Below, piece by piece: positions 1 to 9,411 of a stretch of 64,000 bases of DNA. Where the stretch lies: assembly GCA_963766505.1 (NCBI GenBank), contig CAVYAL010000004.1, positions 226,812-290,811 on the forward strand, given 5' to 3'. Position numbers and translations under genes: made by a program. A model generated the notes under the pieces. That model saw nothing but the letters and a program-made list of their open reading frames with translations. It was not told the DNA's origin and did no database searches. The DNA comes from DATIRA01 sp963766505 (GTDB taxonomy: Bacteria; Pseudomonadota; Gammaproteobacteria; Steroidobacterales; Steroidobacteraceae). Positions within the stretch are counted from its first letter, which is position 1, and every line of letters starts with the position of its first letter.

Positions 1-38
1 CCGAACCGGACGGCCAGGTCGGCGAGCCGCAGCGGCAC
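1..38 (-). CDS. lpxD: LpxD, N-terminal fragment (UDP-3-O-acylglucosamine N-acyltransferase)
   Basis: Only the first 12 codons lie in the window; the gene runs off the left edge. The visible residues, VPLRLADLAVRFG, match the start of LpxD, which adds the second acyl chain in lipid A synthesis. GTG at 38-36 is the only start after the in-frame skp stop, with a GAGCGGAA-like ribosome site upstream. The order bamA-skp-lpxD is the usual gammaproteobacterial one, and this supports a call that so short a fragment could not carry alone. Confidence 0.72.
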   Translation of the reverse strand, partial: MPLRLADLAVRF

Positions 39-62
39 GGGCTCAGGTTCCGCTCGCCAGGA

Positions 63-590
63 TCAGGGCTTGGCCGCCCCGCCCTTGCGCGCCTGCAGTG
101 CCGCAAGGACCTGGCTCGTGATGTCCACGGCCGGGCTCGCGTAGAGGGCGTCGGCGACGACCACGTCGAGGCCCGCCGACTTCGCGTAGGTCTGCACTTC
201 CTGCAGGACCGTGCGCTGCAGCTGGCCGAGCGCCTCGTTGCGCCGTACGTTCAGGTCCTCGAGAAACTCGTTCTGCTTGCGGGCCAGCTCGCGCTGCCCG
301 TCACGGATGGCCTTCTCCTGGTTGCGGCGCTCGGCCTCGGCCATCGTCGCGCCGTCCTTCTGCAGCTTGTCCTCGCGGGCCTTGAGGTCCTTCTGCTGGT
401 TCTCGAGGTCACGGCGGCGGTTGGCGAATTCGCCCTCCAGCGCCTGCGAGGCCGCCTGGGCCTGGGGCGCTTCCTGCAGCAGCCGGGCCACGTTGACGAC
501 ACCGATCTTGGCCTGGGCCTGGGCCGCACTGAGCGGCGCCGCGGCAGCAGCCATGGTAAGCAGGGCAAGGGTCGCGATCTTGATGCGCAT
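63..590 (-). CDS. skp: Skp/OmpH periplasmic chaperone
   Basis: Skp is a periplasmic trimer that holds unfolded outer membrane proteins on their way to BamA. The 175-residue product starts with a signal peptide (MRIKIATLALLTMAAA, cleaved near AQA). A long charged coiled-coil follows at about residues 45-130, rich in Q, R, E and K, as in the OmpH family; the length is normal. ATG at 590 is preferred because TGAGGTGA lies 8 bases upstream; an in-frame GTG at 602 would add four residues. The gene follows bamA by a few bases and was probably transcribed with it and lpxD. Confidence 0.93.
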   Translation of the reverse strand: MRIKIATLALLTMAAAAAPLSAAQAQAKIGVVNVARLLQEAPQAQAASQALEGEFANRRRDLENQQKDLKAREDKLQKDGATMAEAERRNQEKAIRDGQRELARKQNEFLEDLNVRRNEALGQLQRTVLQEVQTYAKSAGLDVVVADALYASPAVDITSQVLAALQARKGGAAKP

Positions 591-603
591 GGAGAAAGTC
601 ACC

Positions 604-3015
604 TCAGAAAGCCTGGCCTATCGAGAACTGGAAATTCTCGGTCTTGTCGCCGTATTCGACGCCCCTGCCCTTCTCCGCGTTGAGCGGGAAGGCATAGCTG
701 AATCGGAACACGCCGAGCGGAGCGAGCCACTGCACTGCGAGGCCCGCCGAATATTTCAGTTTATCAAACTCGAACTCGTACGACACAGGGGTTACGCCGT
801 CCCGGCCGACGAAGTCCACGTGGCCCGTCGAGAACACGTTGCCGACGTCGAAAAATGCGCTGAAACGCGCCGTCGAGCGGTACTTCTCCGGCATCGGCAG
901 CAACAGCTCGAACTGGTTCGTGAACTTCAGGTTGCCACCGTAGGGATTGCCGAAGGAGTCCCTCGGCCCCAGCCAGCTCGCCCGGAAGCCTCGCACGGAT
1001 TCGGGCCCGCCGGCGAAGAACTGGCGGTACGGCGGCACCGAGGTCGTCTCGCCCACGTCCATGCCGTAACCGATCTCGGTGTTCAGCATCAGCGTGAACC
1101 ATTTCGAGATCGGGATGAACTGCAGGTAATCGTAGTTCAGGATGTAGAACTGGACGTCGCTGCCCGGCAGCGCGTAGGTAACGCCCAGGCGGTGCCGGGC
1201 GCCGCGGTCGGCGAAGATGGTGCGGTTGCGCGAATCGAATCCCCAGCCGAGCGACAGCTCGTAGGTGTCGAACTTCGTGCCGTAGTAGGTGAGGCTGACC
1301 GGCGGCACGCCGACCGAGGACTGCCTCGTGTAGGTATTGCCGTTGTTCTGCACCCAGACCAGCGCCTCCTGGGCGCTCGAGAACGGGTCCGTGAACAGGT
1401 CCGAGCGCTGGAGTGCGAGGCCCGCGCGCACCGACTGGAACTCGCTGATCGGCCAGCCGTAGTCGACGGCCAGCGTCCCGGTGTCGGTCTCGAAATCCGA
1501 CGAGGACGAGGTGAACTGGCTGTACTTGCGGTAGGTCGCCGAGAGCGAGCGCGACACGCCGTCGATCGTCGTGTACGGATTCGTGTGCGAGAGGCTGTAG
1601 ACCTGGCTGTACCGGCCCGCATTCGCCTCGGCCGCGACGCGGTTGCCGGTGCCCATGAAGTTGCTGTGTATGAAGCTGCCGTTCAGCAGGATCGACTGGG
1701 ACTCGGAGTAGCCGATGCCGCCGCTGAACTGTCCGGGCAAGCCTTCCTTGATCTTGAAGTCCACGTCCACCAGGTCAGGGGTTCCCGGCACCGGGGTGGT
1801 CTCCACCTCGACGGACTCGATGAACGGCAGCCGCTGCAGGCGCTGCTTGGACCGCTCGACCGCCGCGTTCGACAGGTAGCCGCCCTCCATCTGGCGCATC
1901 TCTCGGCGCAGCACGTCGTCGTTGATCGAGGTCGATCCGCTGAAGTTGATCCGGCGCACATAGGCGCGGTTGCCCGGCTCGACCAGGAACGTGACCGCGA
2001 TTTCCTTTGCATCCTGGTCGGCGATCGGCACGGGCTCGATCTTGGCGAAAGCATAGCCGTCCTGCCCGAGGCGCAGCGCCATCAGCTCGGTCGTCACGGT
2101 CAGCATCTTCTGCGAGAAGATGTCACCGCGCCGCACCTGCACCAGCGGCCACAACTGCGACTCCGGCACGACCAGGTTGCCGGCGATCTTCACGTCCGAG
2201 ATGCGGTAAACCTCGCCCTCGTCGACGTTGATCGTGACGAACATGTCGCTCTTGTCCGGCGAAATCGCGACCTGCGTGGAATCGATCTCGAAATTCGCAT
2301 AGCCGCGATCGAGGTAATAGGAGCGCAGCTTCTCGAGGTCCCCCGAGAGCTCCTCGCGCGAATAGCGATCGTCCGAGCGGTACCAGGACAGCCAGTTGGG
2401 CGTGCTGAGCGTGAACGCATCGAGCAGGTCGCCGTCCTCGAAGGCCTCGTTGCCGACGATGTTGATCTGCCGGATCTTCGAGCGCTTGCCCTCGACGATG
2501 TCGATCGCGATGCGTACGCGGTTGTCCGCCACTTCCTCGACCCTGGTATCGACCTGCACCGCGTACTTGCCGCGGGAGTAATACTGGTCGGTCAGGAAGC
2601 GCTCGACCTCGTCGAGCGTGGACTGGTTGAAGGTCTTGCCGCGCGCGAGACCCACGCTGCGCAGCGACTTCTCGAGGTCCTCGCTCTTGATGTCCTTGTT
2701 GCCGCTGATCGTGAAGCTCTCGATCGACGGTCGCTCGCGCACCGCGACCACCAGCGCGCCGCCGTCGCGGCGGATCTCGACGTCGCGGAAGAAGCCGGTC
2801 GCGTAGAGCGCACGCAGCGCCTCCTCCACCCGGCGCGCATCGAGACGGTCGCCGATGTTGACGGGCAGGTAGTTGTAGACAGTGCCCTCCGAGATGCGCT
2901 GCAGCCCCTCGATGCGGATGTCACCGACGGTGAATTCCTCGCCGGCCGACTGCGCAAGGACCGCGGGTACGGCCAGCAGGGCCGTCAGGGGGGCCATGAA
3001 TCTGAAACGCTTCAC
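604..3015 (-). CDS. bamA: BamA outer membrane protein assembly factor
   Basis: BamA is the core of the BAM machine that folds beta-barrel proteins into the outer membrane. The 803-residue product has a signal peptide ending near LAVPAVLAQS, five POTRA domains (about 25-425), and a C-terminal barrel containing the family sequence FFAGGPESVRGFR. The last residues, FQFSIGQAF, end in a terminal aromatic beta-signal. The start is GTG at 3015, nine bases after the rseP stop, with only a weak ribosome site, so translational coupling is likely. Length and order fit the family well. Confidence 0.97.
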   Translation of the reverse strand: MKRFRFMAPLTALLAVPAVLAQSAGEEFTVGDIRIEGLQRISEGTVYNYLPVNIGDRLDARRVEEALRALYATGFFRDVEIRRDGGALVVAVRERPSIESFTISGNKDIKSEDLEKSLRSVGLARGKTFNQSTLDEVERFLTDQYYSRGKYAVQVDTRVEEVADNRVRIAIDIVEGKRSKIRQINIVGNEAFEDGDLLDAFTLSTPNWLSWYRSDDRYSREELSGDLEKLRSYYLDRGYANFEIDSTQVAISPDKSDMFVTINVDEGEVYRISDVKIAGNLVVPESQLWPLVQVRRGDIFSQKMLTVTTELMALRLGQDGYAFAKIEPVPIADQDAKEIAVTFLVEPGNRAYVRRINFSGSTSINDDVLRREMRQMEGGYLSNAAVERSKQRLQRLPFIESVEVETTPVPGTPDLVDVDFKIKEGLPGQFSGGIGYSESQSILLNGSFIHSNFMGTGNRVAAEANAGRYSQVYSLSHTNPYTTIDGVSRSLSATYRKYSQFTSSSSDFETDTGTLAVDYGWPISEFQSVRAGLALQRSDLFTDPFSSAQEALVWVQNNGNTYTRQSSVGVPPVSLTYYGTKFDTYELSLGWGFDSRNRTIFADRGARHRLGVTYALPGSDVQFYILNYDYLQFIPISKWFTLMLNTEIGYGMDVGETTSVPPYRQFFAGGPESVRGFRASWLGPRDSFGNPYGGNLKFTNQFELLLPMPEKYRSTARFSAFFDVGNVFSTGHVDFVGRDGVTPVSYEFEFDKLKYSAGLAVQWLAPLGVFRFSYAFPLNAEKGRGVEYGDKTENFQFSIGQAF

Positions 3016-3023
3016 GGGTCGGC

Positions 3024-4385
3024 TCAGCTGAACAGGCGCGACAGGTCGTTGTAGAAGGCGAAGCTCATCAGCACCAGCAGCAGCAGGATGCCAATCTGCT
3101 GTCCCACGGCCTGGGCGCGCTCGGACAGCGGGCTGCCCTTCACCAGTTCCGCCACCTGGTAGACGATCTGGCCACCGTCCAGGATCGGAATGGGCAGCAG
3201 GTTGAGTATGAACAGGCTAACGCTGACGATGGCGAGGAAGGACAGGAACGAGAGGATCCCCTGGCGTGCGGAGAAGCCCGCGTATTCGGCGATGTTGATC
3301 GGCCCGCTCAGGTTCTTCACCGACACGTCGCCTGTGACGACGTTCCAGAGCATCCGCACCGTCAGAGTCGACATGTCCCAGGTCTTTCCGGTCGCCCGGG
3401 CCAGCGACTCGAGCGGTCCGTAGCGCTCGCGGGTGCGCATCTCCTCGGGAATCGCGCCGCCGGTGGCCGGCTGCACGCCGATACGCCCGACGAGCCTCTC
3501 GCCTTCGCGCTGGGCCTCGATCTCGACCGGCACGCGGACCTGCTCCCCGGCGCGGTCGATCGTGAACTCGAGCGTCCGACCCGGATTCGGCTGCACCAGC
3601 CGTACCAGCGAGGGGAAATCCTCGACCGGCTCGCCGCCGACCTCGACCAGCAGGTCGCCTTCGCGCAGCCCCGCCCGCTCGGCCGGACTGCCCTCGAGCA
3701 CCTTGCCGACCCGCGCAGGGATCGCCGGATACCAGAACTCGAAACCAAGGCCCGGCAGCAGCGCACCCGGCTCGGTCAATCCGCGCCGGTCGCCCTCGAG
3801 TTCGAGCGCCAGGCTCCGCGACCGCCCGTCCTCGCCCCGTACGCCCATCCTGATCGGCGCGGCGGTCATCAGCTCATCGAGGATCGCGAGCACGGCCGCC
3901 TCGCGGGTCGGGACCTCGCGGCCGTCCACCTGCAGCACCTCGTCCCCGGCCTGCAGCCCGGCACGCTCTGCGATCGAGCCGGGAGCGACCTGGCCGATGA
4001 CAGGCTTCAGCGTCGGGACGCCTGCAACGAAAAGGATCCAGTACGCCGCGACCGCGAACAGGAAATTGGCGAGCGGCCCGGCCACCAGCACCAGGATGCG
4101 ACGCCAGACCGGCTTGCGGTTATAGGCCTCGGACAGCTGCGCGTCCGCAACCGGCCCCTCGCGCTCGTCGAGCAGCTTCACGTAGCCGCCGAGCGGGATC
4201 GCCGAGATCGCGTACTCGGTGCCACGGGCGTCGCGGCGGCTCCAGAGCACCTTGCCGAAGCCGATCGAGAACCGCAGCACCCGGATGCCCATCCTGCGCG
4301 CCATCCAGAAGTGGCCATACTCGTGAACGGCGACCAGTACGCCTATCGCGACGAGAAAAGCCAGCACGTAGCTCAGAATCGTCAT
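3024..4385 (-). CDS. rseP: RseP site-2 intramembrane zinc protease
   Basis: RseP cuts anti-sigma factor RseA in the membrane and clears signal peptide remnants. The 453-residue protein has the zinc motif HEYGH at residues 21-25 in the first membrane segment, two PDZ domains (about 115-310), and the C-terminal motif NLLPIPILDGGQ that supplies the third zinc ligand (Asp). The ATG overlaps the dxr stop by four bases (ATGA), so translation is probably coupled. The neighbours dxr and bamA are the standard ones. Confidence 0.96.
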   Translation of the reverse strand: MTILSYVLAFLVAIGVLVAVHEYGHFWMARRMGIRVLRFSIGFGKVLWSRRDARGTEYAISAIPLGGYVKLLDEREGPVADAQLSEAYNRKPVWRRILVLVAGPLANFLFAVAAYWILFVAGVPTLKPVIGQVAPGSIAERAGLQAGDEVLQVDGREVPTREAAVLAILDELMTAAPIRMGVRGEDGRSRSLALELEGDRRGLTEPGALLPGLGFEFWYPAIPARVGKVLEGSPAERAGLREGDLLVEVGGEPVEDFPSLVRLVQPNPGRTLEFTIDRAGEQVRVPVEIEAQREGERLVGRIGVQPATGGAIPEEMRTRERYGPLESLARATGKTWDMSTLTVRMLWNVVTGDVSVKNLSGPINIAEYAGFSARQGILSFLSFLAIVSVSLFILNLLPIPILDGGQIVYQVAELVKGSPLSERAQAVGQQIGILLLLVLMSFAFYNDLSRLFS

Positions 4386-5569
4386 GCGTCCCTTTCGGCC
4401 ACCGGGGCCAATTTCTCGCGTGCCAGGTCCCGCGCCCAGCGGTCCGCTTCGAGCACGATCCCAAGATCGCTGGCGGGCCCGTCGACGTGTTCCTCGAGCA
4501 CCGCCTCGATCAACTCGGCAATGCCAAGGAAACCCAGGCGACCGCCGAGGAAAGCCTCGACCGCCACCTCGTTCGCCGCGTTCAGCACCGCCGGGGCGGT
4601 ACCGCCCAGCTCGGCGGCCGAGCGGGCCAGTCGCAGCGCCGGAAAGCGATCGAGGTCGGGTGCCTCGAAGTCCAGGCGCGCGGCGGCGACAAGATCCAGC
4701 GATTCTACACCGGAGACGATCCTCTCCGGCCAGCCTAAAGCGTGGGCAATCGGGGTTCGCATGTCGGGATTGCCGAGCTGGGCCAGGATCGAACCATCCA
4801 CGTACTCCACCAGCGAGTGGACGATGCTCTGCGGATGTACGACCACGCTGACGTCGCGCGGTTCCATGCCGAACAGCACGCAGGCCTCGATCAGCTCGAG
4901 CCCCTTGTTCATCAGCGTCGCGGAATCCACCGAGATCTTCGGCCCCATGTTCCAGCGGGGATGGGCGCAGGCGTCCTCGGGCAGGGCCCGGGCCATTTCA
5001 GCCCGGCTGCGCCGCAGGAACGGACCGCCCGAGGCCGTGAGCAGGATCCTTCGCACGCCAGGCACCTGGCGACCCGTCTCGACACCGGCAGGCAGGCACT
5101 GGAAGACGGCGTTGTGCTCACTGTCGATCGGGATCAGCGTGGCGCCGCCGCTGCGCACGGCATCCACCATCAGGCGCCCGGCGACGACCAGCGACTCCTT
5201 GTTCGCGAGCAGCACGCGCTTGCCTGCCCGGGCCGCCGCAAGCGTCGAAGGCAGCCCGGCCGCCCCGACGATCGCCGCCATGACCGCATCCACTTCGCCG
5301 CTGGCCGCGACCTGTTCGAGCGCTTCCGCGCCCGCCAGCACCTCGGTGCGCTGCCCCGCCGCCCTGAGCGCCGACTCGAGCTGCTGCGCCGATCCGCCAT
5401 CGCGCAGCACCGCGACGCGCGGCCGATGCGCGATGCACTGCTCGAGCAGGCGCCCGTGGTTGCTGGACGCGGCGAGCGCCACGACCTCGTAGCGATCCGG
5501 ATGCCGCGCAAGCACGTCCAGCGTGCTGATGCCGATGCTGCCGGTGCTGCCGAGTATCGCTACCTTCAT
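4382..5569 (-). CDS. dxr: 1-deoxy-D-xylulose 5-phosphate reductoisomerase (Dxr/IspC)
   Basis: Dxr makes 2-C-methyl-D-erythritol 4-phosphate, the committed step of the MEP isoprenoid pathway. The 395-residue protein begins MKVAILGSTGSIG, the NADPH-binding Rossmann motif, and carries NKESLV and the metal-binding IDSEHNAVFQ segment. The frame stays open far upstream across cdsA, but ATG at 5569 gives the exact family N-terminus two bases after the cdsA stop. It feeds undecaprenyl synthesis by UppS in the same cluster. Confidence 0.97.
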   Translation of the reverse strand: MKVAILGSTGSIGISTLDVLARHPDRYEVVALAASSNHGRLLEQCIAHRPRVAVLRDGGSAQQLESALRAAGQRTEVLAGAEALEQVAASGEVDAVMAAIVGAAGLPSTLAAARAGKRVLLANKESLVVAGRLMVDAVRSGGATLIPIDSEHNAVFQCLPAGVETGRQVPGVRRILLTASGGPFLRRSRAEMARALPEDACAHPRWNMGPKISVDSATLMNKGLELIEACVLFGMEPRDVSVVVHPQSIVHSLVEYVDGSILAQLGNPDMRTPIAHALGWPERIVSGVESLDLVAAARLDFEAPDLDRFPALRLARSAAELGGTAPAVLNAANEVAVEAFLGGRLGFLGIAELIEAVLEEHVDGPASDLGIVLEADRWARDLAREKLAPVAERDA

Positions 5570-5571
5570 GC

Positions 5572-6381
5572 TCAGGCCATGCCCAGTACGAGCAACCCCA
5601 GCAGGTAGACCGGGGCCGCAGCGGTCACGCTGTCGATGCGATCGAGCACGCCGCCGTGCCCTGGCAGCAGGCTGCCGCTGTCCTTCAGGCCCGCGTGCCG
5701 CTTGAACATGCTCTCGAGGAGGTCGCCGACCACCGAGACGAGCGCGACCAGCACGCATAGCGCAAGCCACGGCAGCAGCGGCGCCCCGAAATAGAGCGCC
5801 CCGACCACGGCCGCCGCCGTGGCCGCGAGCATCCCCGCCGCAAAGCCCTCCCAGGTCTTGCCCGGACTCACCTTCGGCGCGAGCTTGTGCCGCCCGAAGT
5901 TGCTTCCGCCAAAATAGGCACCGACATCGGCCGCGGCGATCAGCACCAGCAGGAACAGCAGCAGTTCCCGCCCCTGCGGCTCGACCAGCACCAGCCGGGC
6001 GAGGCTGACGGCCGCCGTGGCCAGCACGATCCAGCCGACGATGGCCGCAGCCAGCCGGCCGCCGCGCTGCGCTGCGAACACCAGCCAGAGAAACGCCAGC
6101 AGCCACCAGAGCGCGGCCGCGCGCAGGAATGTGACCCGCTCGGCGTCGCCGGCCGTGTACCACCAGTCGAGCGCGATCCCACCCGCGACGGCCAGCACGT
6201 AGCCGCCCCGCTTGAGCGGGGTGGCGAGCCCCGCAAGCCCGGCCCACTCCCACGCGCCGGCGAGCATAATCAACGCAATGGCGGTGACCGCGACCGCCGG
6301 CGGCGTCCACAGCAGGACTACGACGACCGCGGCAGCGAGCGCCAGCGCCGTCGGCACGCGCTCGCGCAGCCCGCTAGCCAC
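5572..6381 (-). CDS. cdsA: Phosphatidate cytidylyltransferase CdsA
   Basis: CdsA makes CDP-diacylglycerol from phosphatidate and CTP in the inner membrane, the precursor of all major phospholipids. The 269-residue protein is mostly hydrophobic helices; the C-terminal stretch GDLLESMFKRHAGLKDSG followed by LPGHGGVLDRIDS is the CDP-transferase signature. The start is GTG at 6381 and overlaps the uppS stop by eight bases, which implies coupled translation. Confidence 0.96.
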   Translation of the reverse strand: MASGLRERVPTALALAAAVVVVLLWTPPAVAVTAIALIMLAGAWEWAGLAGLATPLKRGGYVLAVAGGIALDWWYTAGDAERVTFLRAAALWWLLAFLWLVFAAQRGGRLAAAIVGWIVLATAAVSLARLVLVEPQGRELLLFLLVLIAAADVGAYFGGSNFGRHKLAPKVSPGKTWEGFAAGMLAATAAAVVGALYFGAPLLPWLALCVLVALVSVVGDLLESMFKRHAGLKDSGSLLPGHGGVLDRIDSVTAAAPVYLLGLLVLGMA

Positions 6382-7117
6382 CGGCCACCTGTGCCGAGGT
6401 CAGCCCGAAGCGGCGTTGCCGCGCGCCGAAGTGCTCTAATGCCCGGAGCAGTTCCTTGTCATCGAAATCGGGCCACAGCGCGCCGCAGAAATACAACTCC
6501 GTGTAGGCGAGGTTCCACAGCAGGAAGTTGCTGATGCGCTGCTCGCCCCCGGTGCGGATGAACAGGTCCGGGTCTGGCGTGCCCCCGAGCTGCAACGCCG
6601 CCGCGAATGCGGGTTCGTCGATGGACTCGAGCGGGAACCCGCCGTCCCGCACGCGAGCGGCCAGCTGCCGCGCTGCCTGCACTATGTCCCAGCGGCCGCC
6701 GTAGGAAACCGCGATGTTCAGCGTCATGCGCTGGTTGCCGGCCGTGAGTTCCTCGGCGGCCCGTATCCGCTCGAGCAGCGCAGCGCGCAACGTGCCGAGG
6801 TCGCCGATGAACCGCAGCCTGATCGAGTTCTGGTGCAGCTCCGCGATCTCGCGGTCCATCGCTTCGAGGAACAGCTCCATCAGCCTGGAGACCTCCTCGG
6901 TCGGCCGCTTCCAGTTCTCGCTCGAGAAGGCGAACAGCGTGAGCTGCTCCACGCCGCGCCGGGCGCAGCCCTCGACCGTGGCCCGGACGGCCTTGATGCC
7001 GGCGCGATGCCCGAGGTGGCGCGGCAGCGCACGCCGGGCCGCCCAGCGCCCGTTGCCGTCCATGATGACGGCGACGTGGCGCGGGATAGCGGGGTCGCGG
7101 GACTCGGCTTGCGCCAC
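6374..7117 (-). CDS. uppS: Undecaprenyl diphosphate synthase (cis-prenyltransferase)
   Basis: UppS extends farnesyl diphosphate with isopentenyl diphosphates to the C55 carrier used for peptidoglycan and O-antigen. The 247-residue protein has the catalytic motif MDGNGRWA (Asp20), the HRAG segment, and a C-terminal RTGGEQRISNFLLWNLAYTE stretch typical of cis-prenyltransferases. The start is GTG at 7117, just after the frr stop. Length is normal. Confidence 0.96.
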   Translation of the reverse strand: MAQAESRDPAIPRHVAVIMDGNGRWAARRALPRHLGHRAGIKAVRATVEGCARRGVEQLTLFAFSSENWKRPTEEVSRLMELFLEAMDREIAELHQNSIRLRFIGDLGTLRAALLERIRAAEELTAGNQRMTLNIAVSYGGRWDIVQAARQLAARVRDGGFPLESIDEPAFAAALQLGGTPDPDLFIRTGGEQRISNFLLWNLAYTELYFCGALWPDFDDKELLRALEHFGARQRRFGLTSAQVAGG

Positions 7118-7120
7118 CGC

Positions 7121-7678
7121 TCAGACCTGCATCAGCTCTTTTTCCTTCTCCGCGAGGACCTGGTCGACCTCGGCGACGTACTTGTCCGTCAGCTTCTGCA
7201 CCTCGTCCTGAGCGCGATGGTCGTCGTCCTCGGAAACCAGCTTCTCCTTCAACAGGTCCTTGAGCTCGTGCATGACGTCACGCCGAACGTTGCGGATCGC
7301 GACCCGGGCGCTCTCGGCCTCGTGGCGCACGACCTTGGTCAGGTCGCGACGGCGTTCTTCGGTGAGGGCCGGCAGCGGCACCCGGATCACGGTACCGGCC
7401 GTGGCAGGCGTCAGGCCGAGGTCCGACTTCATGATCGCCTTCTCGATGACCGGCACCATCTGCTTTTCCCAGGGCACGACCGTCAGCGTGCGCGCATCCT
7501 CGACCGTGACGTTCGCCACCTGGCTCAGCGGCACCTCGCCGCCGTAGTAATCGACGTGGATGTGCTCGAGCAGGCTGGTGTTGGCTCGCCCCGTCCGCAT
7601 GCGCTTGAGCTCGTTCCTGTAGGCGACGACGCACTTGGCCATACGCTCGGCCGCGTCCTTCTTGATGTCTTCCAGCAT
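7121..7678 (-). CDS. frr: Ribosome recycling factor
   Basis: Frr splits post-termination ribosomes together with EF-G. The 185-residue product is the standard length, with family sequences RMAKCVVAYRNELKRMRTGR near the N-terminus and VRIPLPALTEERRRDLTK in the middle. The C-terminal helix is rich in charged residues. It lies between pyrH and uppS, its usual place, and ATG at 7678 is the only sensible start. Confidence 0.97.
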   Translation of the reverse strand: MLEDIKKDAAERMAKCVVAYRNELKRMRTGRANTSLLEHIHVDYYGGEVPLSQVANVTVEDARTLTVVPWEKQMVPVIEKAIMKSDLGLTPATAGTVIRVPLPALTEERRRDLTKVVRHEAESARVAIRNVRRDVMHELKDLLKEKLVSEDDDHRAQDEVQKLTDKYVAEVDQVLAEKEKELMQV

Positions 7679-7715
7679 GGCTTAGCCTCCACAGCGCCCG
7701 GTTGGGCCTTCTCAG

Positions 7716-8441
7716 TCAGATTGTCACGAGCGTCCCGACGTCCTCGCCCCGGGCCGCGCTGACCAGCGCGCCGGGCTGGTTCAGGTCGAACACCCGCAGC
7801 GGCAGCTGATGATCACGGCACATCACGATGGCCGTCGCGTCCATGACGTTGAGCCGGCGCTCGAGCACTTCGTCATAGCTGAGGCGGTCATAGTGCCGCG
7901 CGGCCGGGTTTGTCACTGGGTCCGAGTCGAACACGCCGTTGACCTTGGTGGCCTTCAGCAGCAGCTGCGCCTCGATCTCGATCGCGCGCAGGCTGGCCGC
8001 CGTGTCGGTGGTGAAGAACGGGTTCCCGGTGCCGGCCGCGAAGATCGTCACTCGCCCCTTCTCCAGGTGGCGGATCGCGCGCCGGCGGATGTAGTCCTCG
8101 CAGACCTCGTTGATGCGGATCGCGGACATGACCCGCGCGAAGGCGCCGACCGACTCGAGCGCGTCCTGCAGCGCGAGCGCATTCATTACGGTGGCGAGCA
8201 TGCCCATGTGGTCAGCCGTGACCCGGTCCATGCCGGCCCGCGCCAGCCCGGCTCCGCGGAACAGGTTGCCGCCGCCGATCACGATCGCGACCTCGACACC
8301 GAGCTCGCGAACCGCGCGGATCTCCGCGGCGAGCCGCCTGAGGAATGCAGGGTCGATGCCATAGTCCGCATCCCCCATAAGCGCCTCCCCGGACAGCTTG
8401 ACCAGGATACGGCGATAGCGCGTCGGTACGTTTCCAGCCAT
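7716..8441 (-). CDS. pyrH: UMP kinase
   Basis: PyrH phosphorylates UMP to UDP for pyrimidine nucleotide supply; it is a hexameric amino acid kinase fold enzyme unlike eukaryotic UMP kinases. The 241-residue protein shows the N-terminal VKLSGEALMG phosphate-binding strand, GGGNLFRGAGLA, and the C-terminal PGALVSAARGEDVGTLV tail. ATG at 8441 follows a short leader after a terminator hairpin and a TATAAT element, so pyrH may have its own promoter. Confidence 0.97.
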   Translation of the reverse strand: MAGNVPTRYRRILVKLSGEALMGDADYGIDPAFLRRLAAEIRAVRELGVEVAIVIGGGNLFRGAGLARAGMDRVTADHMGMLATVMNALALQDALESVGAFARVMSAIRINEVCEDYIRRRAIRHLEKGRVTIFAAGTGNPFFTTDTAASLRAIEIEAQLLLKATKVNGVFDSDPVTNPAARHYDRLSYDEVLERRLNVMDATAIVMCRDHQLPLRVFDLNQPGALVSAARGEDVGTLVTI

Positions 8442-8467
8442 CGGCTCGGCCCCCTCTTGCCGGCGGC

Positions 8468-8473
8468 ATTATA
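8468..8473 (-). promoter_or_regulatory. Candidate pyrH -10 element
   Basis: A perfect TATAAT on the minus strand ends 27 bases before the pyrH ATG. The region where a -35 box would sit is inside the GC-rich terminator stem and shows no match, so the element is only suggestive. Confidence 0.35.
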
Positions 8474-8499
8474 AAGAACCCCGCCGGGGCGGGGTTCTT
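8474..8499 (-). terminator. Hairpin between tsf and pyrH
   Basis: A perfect 12-base stem (AAGAACCCCGCC against GGCGGGGTTCTT) with a two-base loop lies after the tsf stop. On the minus strand it is followed by a short run TTCTTTATAAT. It most likely ends rpsB-tsf transcripts; the weak U-tract suggests partial read-through into pyrH. Confidence 0.7.
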
Positions 8500-8520
8500 C
8501 AGCGGTTCTTGCGGCCGGGG

Positions 8521-9408
8521 TCAGGCGCCTCGGACTTGCGCCATCACTTCCTCGGCGAAATTCTCCTGCTTCTTCTCGATTCCGGCACCGAGCTCGTAGC
8601 GCACGAAGCCCAGCACCTTCGCGTCGGCCTGCTTCAGCAGCTTCTCGACCGTGACGTCCGGGTCGCGCACGAAGGGCTGGCCGAGCAGTGCGATCTCGGC
8701 CAGGGACTTGCGCAGCCGCCCTTCGACCATCTTCGCGATGATCTCCTTCGGCTTCTTCCCCTGGGCCTCGGCTTCCGCCTTGGCCATCTCGATCTCGCGC
8801 TCCTTGGCGACGAAGTCCGCCGGCACGTCGTCGACCGACACGTACTGCGGATTGATCGCCGCGACGTGCATCGCGAGGTCCTTGCCGAGCGTCTCGTCGC
8901 CGCCCTCGTAGGCGACCAGCGTCCCGATGCGGGTGCCGTGCAGGTAGGTCGCCAGCTTCGCCGGCGAGCTCACCAGCTCGAAGCGACGCACGCCGATGTT
9001 CTCGCCGATCCGCGCGATCAGCTCGCGCCGGGTCTCCTCGATCGTCTTGCCGCTCTCGAGCCGGGTCCCGAGCAGCGCCTCGAGGTCGGCGGGCCTGGTG
9101 GCCAGCGCCGTCTTCGCGACCTCAGCCGCGAATGCCTGGAAGTCCTTCTCCCGGGCCACGAAGTCGGTCTCCGAATTGACTTCGACGATCGCAGCGGACT
9201 GCCCGTCCGCGGCGGTCTCGATCACGATCACGCCCTCGGCCGCCACCCGGCCGGCCTTCTTGTCGGCCTTGGCGAGGCCCGACTTGCGCATGATCTCCGC
9301 GGCTGCCTCGATGTCGCCATTGGCTTCGACCAGCGCCCGCTTGCATTCCATCATGCCCGCGCCGGTACGCTCTCGAAGCGCCTTCACTGCTTCAGCCGTG
9401 ACGGACAT
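8521..9408 (-). CDS. tsf: Elongation factor Ts
   Basis: EF-Ts is the nucleotide exchange factor for EF-Tu. The 295-residue protein begins with the UBA-like domain containing LRERTGAGMMECKRALVEA and has the core sequence EVNSETDFVAR that contacts EF-Tu. The C-terminal end retains the family VEKLLKQADAKVLGFVRYE stretch. The start codon is three bases after the rpsB stop, giving the conserved rpsB-tsf operon. Confidence 0.97.
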   Translation of the reverse strand: MSVTAEAVKALRERTGAGMMECKRALVEANGDIEAAAEIMRKSGLAKADKKAGRVAAEGVIVIETAADGQSAAIVEVNSETDFVAREKDFQAFAAEVAKTALATRPADLEALLGTRLESGKTIEETRRELIARIGENIGVRRFELVSSPAKLATYLHGTRIGTLVAYEGGDETLGKDLAMHVAAINPQYVSVDDVPADFVAKEREIEMAKAEAEAQGKKPKEIIAKMVEGRLRKSLAEIALLGQPFVRDPDVTVEKLLKQADAKVLGFVRYELGAGIEKKQENFAEEVMAQVRGA

Positions 9409-9411
9409 GGC

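Noticed and set aside
211..3054. A 947-codon plus-strand open frame opposite skp and bamA
   Set aside because: It is the antisense shadow of bamA caused by high GC content; bamA is a clear family member.
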